64,000 nt of DNA, taken from contig JAECYW010000014.1 in the NCBI GenBank assembly GCA_023014335.1, positions 620,001-684,000 on the forward strand, read 5' to 3'. The stretch's first letter is position 1, and every line of letters starts with the position of its first letter. The notes below the pieces were generated by a model that saw nothing but the letters and a program-made list of their open reading frames with translations, was not told where the DNA came from and did no database searches. The stretch is from Galerina marginata (lineage: Eukaryota; Basidiomycota; Agaricomycetes; Agaricales; Galerinaceae). The position numbers and the translations under genes were made by a program. Positions 22,820 through 32,529 of the stretch are shown here, piece by piece.

Positions 22820-24379
22820 GGCCTGAGTACCGTAAGCTAATGCGTGAAGATGAAAGCGAAGCGCCTACCATGGAATCTGTGATCATGAGCGCTGTTGACT
22901 GTCGACTACTACAAATTGAGTTCTGAGGAATGTGGCGATATCCAGACCGTTATATAGGATTTTTATTCATTGTCATTCTAATTCGAATTCAGAGTAAAGA
23001 CCTTTGGCAGTGCAGATTTTTGAAAGGCCTTGCGTCAAGACAAACACAGTTTGATGTATTGACGCACGATGTAGGGTGTCAATGGGAAGAAGTGACAATG
23101 AATTTCGGCAAGACCAGCGCCACGCGTACGCTGCACTCACGGTCTGATAAAGTCACATATAAACTGGGCTCAAAATCATAAGGCAACGGACAAGGTTAAT
23201 TGAGGTCGTAGGTCCGTGGCCATGGTCCATCGTCATAAATCATCCCTTTTTCTTTGGATTAGGAGGACATAATGAATGAGGTATGTACCGGCACAAAATC
23301 CGACGAAATTTTGGTGGCGCAAAATTTAAAGTGACAGGGTTTTATGAATATTGAAACCATGCAAGCAGATATATAGGTTCTCCGAGGCTTTGTCGACCGT
23401 TGGCTGCTTCTCACCCATGGCCAAAGGCCACGGGCTCTCTCGACTTGTCGACTGCGCATGCTGCATCAATATTCTAAGATTGTTTGACTAAATTTTGGTG
23501 GCACCTGTGCACTACTAGTGCTCTTAATAACGAAACGAGGCGCCAGATATTTGCAACAAGGGGCCCGGTCTGATCATGACAAGATTAAAGTGAGGCTTCC
23601 CATGGCCATGGCCATGGCCAGGACGGATACTATCATGATAGTATTCCTGACCCTCCACTTTGGCGAATTTCTGCCGGGAAAGTACCGAGGTTTCGGTAGA
23701 AAAGTGTACGTCTTTGATCCCGAACCATCAAAACTTCCAGTGGCAAATATATGCTAACAATTAATTAGCCCATGGCCATGGCCAGGATTTTTATTCAGAA
23801 AGAAGCCAATACGAAGTGTTATTTCCACCGCTTTAGAGCTGGGTATTCGCGATCGGTAGAGACTGTTTCCGACTCGATCCTTTCTCAGGAAAGGAGGCGC
23901 CAAACAAACGGGCCATACTTCCAGCAATTGGAACACGGTATTCTGGAAAATTAAGTAAGAATGGAACTTCTTGGGCCTGTCGGAAGGTAACTTGCTTCGA
24001 GCTTAATTCGGCAGGTAATGTCTTTTGATTTTGATCCCTTTGACCTAGGGAAACTGATCAATCAATTCTCGCACGCAAGCTTTCACCTGATTGGCAAGAC
24101 TGGACATGCTCCTGCCGCCTGGGAGCTTATTCGCATACACGCAAACCGTACACTTTATCAATTATAGATTTAGGAGTGTATGTGAACTTTGGGACTGTCA
24201 AAGTGGCTAATGGAATTTCGATGTATCTAGATATCGAGTCTGAGTCTTGGTCTAGAGAGTCTGTGCTTATATTACAGGTCTTAATTTAAGTGGTGTCGTA
24301 GATCCCGCTCTTTTTCCCAGCTTACGACGGAATTTGAACCGCGTTAAATCCTTCAGGTTTGATGACATCTAACAAGAAG
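22820..24379. other. AT-rich gene-poor region with short palindromic repeats
   Basis: No convincing gene. It contains CCATGGCCATGGCCATGG at 23,600-23,617 and a shorter copy at 23,770-23,783. A perfect 18 bp palindrome (ATACTATCATGATAGTAT) lies at 23,627-23,644. Short open frames are scattered and lack splice logic. Confidence 0.45.
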
Positions 24380-26230
24380 TCCCTTGACTATTATTGACGT
24401 CAGACTCTTTCTATCCCCGCAATCGAAGGAGCATCACACGGGACATTTTACATGTGGAGTCTGGACACCAAATTGTGACGGCCCGACAGCTCCGGGTACG
24501 CCCATACGCGCTTTAGACGCCCACGCTTTGACATCTCGAATTTCCTGTTTTGTATTCATCGCATTGCGCGAAGTTCTCGCCGAACACGCAGCTAGAACGT
24601 GCTGCAACCGAGTCTTTGACTCAGTTTCATAGGCGAACCCACTCGAGACATTTACATTGGCACAGAAAATGCCAAACCTAAGCCTGTCACGATCGACAAG
24701 ATCTCTCTCAACATTCTATCTGGAAATTTAGAACAGTGTCAAGAACTTTCTCAGAGTCGTAGAGCGCAAGACAAGATAGCGGCTGAAAACACCGGCTTCC
24801 CAAAAGTTCGACAGCATGGAGCCCCAGAGGCCATGCGAGCAAGAGTTAAGCTGAAAAAATCCAGGTTCGAAGTCGTCGTAATCATGAGAAATACTTGGGT
24901 AGTTCTTTCCTGAGGCATCGGTGTGGAACCTCTTAACAATTTGCGCACGATCGCGACTCAGTCCAGTGACCATCCGATAGCTTTGTATAGCGTGGCGCGA
25001 TTTACTCCTGAACAGTTTAGATCTAGAAGGCGTCTTGGGTTTCGGTAACTCCTCTAGATCTGTCTAGATCTGTACATGTATATGTGCAGAAATTTTTTTA
25101 CTTTATTCACCCGGTGAATGACGGTGTAGGAAAATGGTCGAGCGAGTGGAGGTTCCCTAGCGGAGGTTAGTAAACTAGTAGTGGTGCATCCCCAAATGTT
25201 TCTTAGAATTTGAAATACACCTTTGTATCAGACAATTGGGAGTGAACAGTCACATTCACATATCCTCACTGTCCACGTTAGCTAGCTTCCAGACCGAGAC
25301 CGAGTACCCGCTTTCCCACATTCAAGATACAAACTCTGAATTTCTATATGTACCGTCGATCGCGATTCTGCAAAACTAATTATAATTTACTTCGCGCTTA
25401 ATTAGGAAGGTGCTTTTTGATCCCTTTGACTTTTGACTTGATTGGCTAGAAGCGACATACGGGCCTTCCGCGGAGCACCGGATGACCCTGGTCAATGAGA
25501 AAGGCGTATTCCACATAGGTATCTTATCCGAGCCCCTTGAGTACAAAAATAAGTGAACACGTAGGAACATTCCTTTCACACGAGCATGCGAACACAAAAT
25601 TGTGACAGCCGGCAGCACCGAGTACACCCATACACGCTTTAGACGCCCACGCTTTGACATCTCGAATTTCCTGTTTTGTATCCATCGTATTGAGACGAAG
25701 TTCTCGACGAACACGCAGCCGGAACGAGCATCATCCAATCCGTTGAACTCAGTTTTAGAAGCGATTCAGTCAAGATCTATACGTGTCCATGGCCACTGGC
25801 AAAAAAATGTGCCACCCCTTGGCCTATCGCGATCGCGATCGGAGAATTCTCTCCTCAACGCTCTATGTCGAATTTAAAATAGTTCCCTGAACCTTCTCAT
25901 AATCAGGGGCGTAAATGCAAGACTACAGTAACATGATAACGGCTTGATGGCCACAGGCCGAGGTCACAATGTGGGTGTGGCGTCTCACACGTCCGATGTA
26001 ATATGGTATTAATTATTTGGTAGTTCAAATTCATCACTTCTACATAGGTCCACTTCCCACCGGCTACCCGAAATTTCAAAAGTGTTATGAACCCTCGGGA
26101 AAAAATGCAAACAAACTTAAGGCTTGAGGTATGCCACATCAAAAAACCCAGCTCCGAATTCTTCATGATCATGAGCAAAATTCGGGTGGTTCTGTTTTGA
26201 GCTGTGAGCGAGGACCATCCCAATAATTTG
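24380..26230. repeat. Two diverged copies of a decayed unit, about 1.1-1.2 kb apart
   Basis: Segments near 24,463-24,600 and 25,594-25,727 share long runs such as GCTTTAGACGCCCACGCTTT followed by GACATCTCGAATTTCCTG. Weaker similarity continues downstream: about 24,650-24,720 with 25,790-25,880, and about 24,890-24,955 with 26,160-26,215. On the minus strand the downstream parts read NYPSISHDYDDFEPGFF in one copy and NHPNFAHDHEEFGAGFF in the other. Both therefore seem to derive from one protein-coding sequence that is now broken. I cannot name the protein. Confidence 0.6.
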
Positions 26231-27650
26231 GGAAAAAGAAACTTCGCGTGGCAGCTTGGTAATTATTATATTTCTGTTCATAGATCTAGATTGGCCAACA
26301 CTGGGTGGTACGCACAACGGTTTTGTCACAACTTCGCGCCGTCGGGCAAAAGTATTGCGCAAGCGGCGTGTGACTTCATGCTAATTCGTATCATAGCTCC
26401 CTCCCCGCTAACCAGTAATATGTAAAACTTGGTACGTATGTAGTTTATATCTGTGCAATTTTATATACTAATAGACCGTCGGACTGCATTGAAAGTGGTA
26501 ATACCAGCTCCCGCGCTGGTTGGCTGTCGAAGTTATGCGATTTCTTACCACTACTCCTGCCGTAGCGCACAAAAATCGTGCGCGGAAACGGCAGCAGCTC
26601 TTTAAATTTTGAGATAAAAGTTTACAGGATATCGGAATTTTTATGGTCACTTGTTGTCGTTAGTAAGGTGCCAACTTTTGTGAGCTAAGTCTCCCCTCCT
26701 TTACTATCTATTATGCGTTTATAGCTTATATTAGCCGATAATTCTTGGTTATAGAAACTTGGTAGGAACATCCAGAAAGTGCTGATTACGAGGCCAGACT
26801 ACTAGTAGATGGTCTTTTCTGAGGTCAGAGACACCGCTCCACTCCGCACAACCGACTTTCAGTCTTCCTATGGCTTTTATTTCGGATAGGTCTGTACTAA
26901 TATCGTCTTAATGGCTAGCGAGAACCTCTGAGTCGGAGGCATAATTCTTCTCCGCTTCGTTTGGCCCTGTCAACCTAAACTGCCATATCTGGAATGTCCG
27001 CTGAACCCTCGGGGAGAAGTGCACGCAGATGCCTGTTTAAATTTGAGGTCAAGGTTTGACAACTTCCATTAAATTCTCATATTTAGGCACCATTAAAATT
27101 AGTTAACCAACAAGCGACTCTAGATTCATTTGGGTACATAGCAGTCCGAATTGATGACTTGGTTTTGGAAGTATTCAAAGATATTTAAATAAAAGTGGTG
27201 TATCCATAAAGTACAGAAAACTTGATCTCTTCTTTGCTTGCCCACTCGGAGATTCCACTTGCGCCAGAGCTTCGGCAACCCATGTTCCTTAGGCCAAGAT
27301 AGGCCAGACGCGCTTGCGACGCGTTCGATCACATGATTCGACATTTCCAAGCTATGACTTAGACTAGTAGTCGCCTCATTCTCGAAACGGAACCTGTAAA
27401 TTTTAAATTTGAGTAAGGTTTTTCTTTTTTAGAATCTTTACAAGAAGTAAAATACGTATGGGCACTTGAAGGCTACCCATCTTCTGGATGTATCTAAAAG
27501 AAATCCGAAGGTCGAGAGTTACATAGTACCTGTATATCAGAGTGAGTTACGAGTTATGTACAGTAAACTACCGGACAATCCAAACTGTAGCGGCTGCACG
27601 AAGTGTAGGAAGAAGGGGGAGTATTTAGAAAAAAAATAGAGGGCCTGACG
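26231..27650. other. AT-rich intergenic region
   Basis: I see no gene, terminal repeats or RNA gene in this stretch. The short frames (for example 27,126-27,350 minus) have no supporting features. Confidence 0.4.
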
Positions 27651-27750
27651 AGGTGGGTGGTCCTGGTCAATGGTCAATGGTCAGCGGAGTAGTTTTTGGA
27701 ATTAGGCATCCTCCTCCGCCGCCGCCGTGATGGTGCGAAGTTGAATAAAT

Positions 27751-27929
27751 CGCCCAGGCAGCTTCGCGTCCCAGAAGGGCGTGTCCTCGCTCGTGGTTAG
27801 GTGACTGGTTTGGAAGGTATCGACGTCGGAGTAGTTTCGGCGAAGGCGAAGTAGGCGACCCACAATGACGGACATGCGAGGTCGAAGGGATAGGACGAGG
27901 TAGTGGTGGCGCTGACAGGTGGTAGTCGC
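27751..27929 (+). repeat. Direct repeat, first copy (179 bp, period 388)
   Basis: This copy matches 28,139-28,317 with only scattered substitutions, including the shared run GTGTCCTCGCTCGTGGTTAG. Both copies lie in a stretch with long overlapping minus-strand frames (27,667-28,383 and 28,106-28,729) whose translations are also duplicated. They may be a decayed coding region rich in His, Ser and Arg, but I recognise no domain. Confidence 0.85.
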
Positions 27930-28138
27930 TCGGAAGCTGCTTCTCCCCTTCGGGGCCGTCGCATCCGTTAGGGCCAGCAATGGTGTTGCACTGCTGGCAC
28001 TCGTCGTGGTGGGTGTGCTGCGGACGGTGGTCGTGGTTTTCCTGCTCGATGTGGAGGAAGCGTCGAAAGGGGGCGGCGGTTCGGGGTGATGCTCGAAGCC
28101 AAGAGCTAACAACAGCAGTATACGTGCTGTAGCTGCTT

Positions 28139-28317
28139 CGCCCAGCCACCTTCGCATTCCAGCTTGGCGTGTCCTCGCTCGTGGTTAGGTGACTGGTTTG
28201 GAAGGCATCGACGTCGGAGTAGTTTCGGCGTAGGCGAAGTAGGCGACCCACAATGACGGACATGCGAGGTCGAAGGGATAGAACGAGGTAGTGGTGGTGC
28301 TGACAGGTGGTAGTCGC
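28139..28317 (+). repeat. Direct repeat, second copy (179 bp, period 388)
   Basis: Counterpart of 27,751-27,929, offset exactly 388 bp throughout, which implies no indels inside the unit. The short divergence suggests a fairly recent segmental duplication. The 209 bp between the copies is not itself repeated. Confidence 0.85.
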
Positions 28318-28894
28318 ATGTATCGGAAGGCTGAAAATGACGAGGGCGTCGAGTGGATCGAAGTAAAGGCCTAGATTCTCCACGTACCGTGCAACTCTCC
28401 CTCCACAAAGTTCTCGCTCGTGATTTTCTACACTCTACCCATCCAATTCCCATCCGGAGTCGTTCAAATCCTTTGACGATAGCTGGGCAACAACGTCTTT
28501 CCAGTGCCGCAGATCGAAGCTTCTTCTTCTTATCCCTCCTAGTTGTCGTGAACGTCAGCATCCTGTTGTTGTGCAGAGCCCTCGCATCCGTCACCTCGAT
28601 AGGCGTAGCTTGAGAATCCATTGCCGGCCTACATCCCTTTCGCAGAGGAGAGGCACACGGCGGGTGATCGCTAAGTTGCGGCTCGGTAGGCGACCATCCA
28701 GTATGGCATCTCCGGGTTCGAGGATTCAACGTTGGCCTCGGAGGGAGATGGACGGAGCGAAGAGCGACGGCGGTAGGTGGTAGACCGGTGACGAATTATC
28801 CGTTGATCAACTTTTGAAACGTCGGACCGCTCAATTTCCGTTGCATCACGTAATCGTGATAAAATTAGTAATAAACTCGTCGTCAAAAGGCGGA

Positions 28895-29095
28895 ATAGAT
28901 TTTGACCAGATTTGAAATCTATTCCGTGCTTTGATACCGATTGTAGTGTGACCAAATTTGTAATCTATCTGTCGCCGGAATTTTGAATACATTGTGACCA
29001 AAATTTGAAATCTATTCACACTCTAAGCAAAACATTCTGGCGTGAACTTGGTTCAAATTCAGTTACAATTTATTTTGAAATCTATTCCGTTCAAA
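28895..29095. repeat. Cluster of short interspersed words related to TTTGAAATCTATTC
   Basis: Variants occur at about 28,911-28,924, 28,957-28,970 (TTTGTAATCTATCT), 29,004-29,017 and 29,074-29,087. Most are preceded within about ten bases by GACCA-type sequence. The spacing is irregular (46, 47 and 70 bp). Confidence 0.55.
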
Positions 29096-29798
29096 AAGAA
29101 GCCAATGCCCGCAGTGTGAGAGGCAAGATATATGTAAGTCCTCGCCGCTGAATCACGATGGTATACGCTACACTCACTGTCATACACAGGCGGGCAATTT
29201 CTGAAAAATTTCAACTCTTCTTCGGTCAAGAGAAGTTCACCCATCAGATCGCCTTCTGGATTCCAAACACTGAACGAGAGTTCATCGTGGTCGGGCAACC
29301 TAATATCGCAAGTCACTGTCATCCTCCTGTGCAGGGTAAGGAAGGAGTGTAAAGTGAAACTGACTTACAAATCGATATCAGGCTCGTACCTCCACATAGT
29401 CGAACCAACTCTTTCGAGGCGGAGCATCCCAGAGCCTTTCTCTGTAAGTGGCGCCGTGATCATTAGGCCGGTTGCTTGCTTAATATTGCGTCGAGGTATA
29501 CATTCAACGAAGACATCTGGGAGGGAAAATTCAGTAGTTATTATACCGTGACGTTTTCTCTATAGTAAAACGTTCGACTTACCCCACAGTATTTGTCCCC
29601 TACGATATGCCAGCCTTCAGCGAGGTCAACTGCTGTTACATAGGTTCATAACTCACCCTCGGGAAGCGGTATCAACAGGCCGTTCTACATCCTTGAGCGG
29701 TTGAACTCTAATCGTCCGTCATACATCTCGGACAGATGCGGAAGGAAGTTGAGCTCTTACATTGTTTGTATAGAGGCTTCTTGTAGATTGGAATCCAT
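29059..29798 (-). CDS. Hypothetical protein gene, possibly decayed
   Basis: The 3' exon (about 29,324-29,059) and the one before it (about 29,565-29,380) join well across an intron with donor GTAAGT and acceptor CACAG. They encode a beta-rich stretch including EFSLPDVFVECIPRRN, SGMLRLERVGSTMWRYEPDI and ELSFSVWNPEGDLMGELLL. Upstream pieces are MDSNLQEASIQT at 29,798, a short exon VQPLKDVERPVDTAS, and AVDLAEGWHIVGDKYCG. Linking these would require introns of only about 23-26 bases, far shorter than any other in the window, or else frameshifts. I do not recognise the family. Either it is a recent pseudogene or the 5' half is spliced in a way I could not resolve. Confidence 0.45.
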
Positions 29799-29899
29799 GG
29801 CCTCTGTATGGTGATTTTGCGTCGTAGTCTCTTGAAACAGGTCTTGTAATCAAACTACAATCAATTTGGTTCAAATAAGGGAAATCCACCTATCAGTGA

Positions 29900-31320
29900 C
29901 ACGAGGACGCAAACGCGTTTAAATACATTCCGTTATAATGGGCCGCTTGACTCGGGAACATTTGTTGGATGTGTTGTCCTCATCACATAATTTCTGTTGG
30001 AGGTACGGACTGCCGCAATATATGATTCTTTTCCAACTGCTGTCCGACGAAATCCTGTTCGCTTCTGGGCCGTCATGTTCGCATCCTCTGTGGCTTGCTT
30101 TCCTCATCATCGAAGCCAAACTGGGAATGATTCTAAAAATGACGGTCAGCTAATACAACGGAAAATTGGCTCCTTGTAGACATTCTTCCTGTTTGTCCCT
30201 GATCGCAAAAGCCCAGGAAGTCGAAACCACAGAATCCCACGTGAGACAGTCAGTTTCGACTGCCAGTCATGGGAGGTAAGCAGTGCCCTGCCTTATGTCG
30301 TCGTGCCTGGTACAACTCCAGGGAGGATGCAGAACCCAGACCTCCTACTCGTTGCCAGGGAAGATAATTGAAAAAGGCCAGTAAAACTTTTTCAATCTGG
30401 GGCTGAAGCAAGTTGGTGACAATGAAGAGATGCTAGCGGTCGTCCGAGAGGACTTGGAGCTTGAGCTCTGAGGCTCAAGCGTGTGGGAGCTGATTTTGAA
30501 AGGTCGAAATCATCGTGAAGAGTTCAATAAGTCCATGCACGTATCGTCCACGCTGCTAGAAGATACTCGAGTAGAACGAAACACGCTGGTCGACTGCACA
30601 ACGCCTTGGAGGAGTTGATTCAATGCGGGTCTGAAGGTCAAGATTGGTGGCTTATGAACCAGGGTGACGGACAATGGGTAGTATATCGTCGCGTCCTAGC
30701 ACTATGATCGCCTGGGGACCAGGACCTGCCCTCCTTCGCGGATTTCAGGCGTGAAAATGGCAGACGTTTTGTTCAGATTTCGAAGCACCGGAAGCTCACC
30801 CTGTCCTCCTTCGCAGAGTTGGTAATCAGATTAAGTGTAATGTGTCTTGGCAACATTGGTGGCCAACTAGCCACCCACCCGGAGGCACTTAGCTTCTGTA
30901 AACACGAATGCACGAGTTAGGGTGCTAGAGAAGTCAGTCCGGACGGCAGGTGGTCCTCAAGCGGCGGATAAATTCGAAATCAAGAAGGAGTGCCCTTGTT
31001 CGAGTTCGTGAATTTGAGGTTGAAATCTTCGCGAATTTTCCAGATTGGGTCGGACAAGCTGACGATGCCAGAGATATCCTCTTCGGCCAGAATCGTTGGC
31101 GGCTAGCAAGACAATGTTTGGACCTGAGGAGACTTTCAGCGTCAGGATCAGCGAGTCATTCTCGTCACTCTTCGTCGAGGAAGACCGTGATGGGCAGCGG
31201 AACGTGGAGCGGAGCGGAGTCAGCGGACTTATCTTACCAATCACGTGACAGTGATCTCGACGTGCTCCGACGACGAGCTCTGGAGTCTGAGTCTTTCCCA
31301 ACTTTTTCCCTCTTTCTTGC
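29900..31320. other. Region without a convincing intact gene
   Basis: Fragments with coding-like composition occur (for example 29,938-30,153 plus, and FNLGLKQVGDNEEMLAVVRE near 30,390) but are broken by stops. The stretch at 30,950-31,320 should include the former promoter of the ETF-QO pseudogene. Confidence 0.35.
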
Positions 31321-31323
31321 AGC

Positions 31324-32529
31324 ATGCTGCGGTGCAGGAAGCCATTATTTCTTCGAAAGTTAACAAGGGTCAGGACTTTCAGAACTTCTGCTGTGCGCAA
31401 GAATGCCATCTTCAACCCTGCAAAGGTGGAAAGGGCGGAGGACGAGGTGGACATTTGTATCGTCGGAGGCGGACCAGCAGGGCTACAGGCTCGCACATCG
31501 TCTCAGGCGCCGTGATCGAGCCTCGAGCGCTAAACGAGCTGCTACCAGACTGGTCTTCAATGTCAGACCACCCTCTGACCCAACCAACCACGTCGTTGCG
31601 GATGCTCTTCCTGACGCCCAAATACGCTGTGCCTATCCCCCACCCACCACAAATGGGAAACAAAGGGAACTACGTCGTGTCGCTATCCCAATTTACGCGG
31701 TGGCTCGCGGGCGTCGCTGAGAACGAGTTCGGGGTGGAGATATACCCGGGCTTCGCAGGGGCTCAGCTGCTCCTCAGCGAGGACGCGGACGCGCTTGATC
31801 CATGGGGGAATAAAGTGCGCAGCGTGCAAGGTGTGGTGACGAACGAAGTAGGGTTGACGAGAAAGTTCCACATGAAGCCGTCGTTCGAGCCGGAGATGGC
31901 GTTTCGCGCAAAGGTGAAGCTGCTGGCGGAAGGCACGCACGAGTCGTTGTCGAAGCAGACTATCGGGCTGTATGATCTGCGAAAAGAGTCGCAGCCTCAG
32001 ACATATGGGATTGGGTTGAAGGAGGTGTGGCGGGTCGATCCCGAGAAACATAAGCCTGGAGAAGTGGTGCACACGATCGGATGGCCGTTGGACATGCAAA
32101 CCTACGGTGGAGGATGGGTGTATCACATGGACGGAGGGCTCGTCAGCCTTGGTCTAGTAATTGGGCTGGATTATAAAAATCCATGGATAAGCCCCTACAG
32201 AGAATTGCAGGTATGTACATGGTCGACTTGATAATTTAAAATCGACTAATCCACCCATGCTTCTTGTAGACGGGGACCAACCAGTGCATCTGCGGGTTGT
32301 GAGGACGGCGCGGTACGGCGAGGAGGTCGTGGATAAGGAAAAGGGGGGGAATGTGGCTGTTGGTGCGGGTGTGGATGCCATTCGTGCTGAAGCGGAGGTC
32401 CTCGAATGTGAAACGGAAGAGGAAGTGGAAGAGGAGCGAGAGGAGGCGGAGAGGAGGCAGGCGCATGTTAGGGTTAATGTGGGTGAGTATGCGGGGCTAC
32501 TAGGACGGGCATGTCCTGCAGGTGTGTAA
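31324..32529 (+). pseudogene. Electron-transfer flavoprotein-ubiquinone oxidoreductase (ETF-QO) pseudogene
   Basis: ETF-QO is an inner-mitochondrial FAD and 4Fe-4S enzyme passing electrons from ETF to ubiquinone. The ATG at 31,324 opens a mitochondrial-type leader (MLRCRKPLFLRKLTRVRTFR) followed by the FAD-binding DEVDICIVGGGPAGL. The frame then breaks near 31,483. It resumes one frame over with GSHIVSGAVIEPRALNELLP, so the roughly 30 residues normally between these motifs are gone. The open part continues through YAVPIPHPPQMGNKGNYVV and YGGGWVYHMDGG to SPYRELQ. A probable intron follows, and then DQPVHLRV appears directly, so more than 100 residues are missing. After RACPAGV the frame stops, so the C-terminal 4Fe-4S cysteine region is absent. 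These losses make a working enzyme very unlikely. An intact copy presumably exists elsewhere. Confidence 0.9.

Noticed and set aside
30950..31363. 137-codon plus-strand frame upstream of the ETF-QO pseudogene
   Set aside because: It overlaps the pseudogene's own start in another frame and has no recognisable features; likely a shadow frame.
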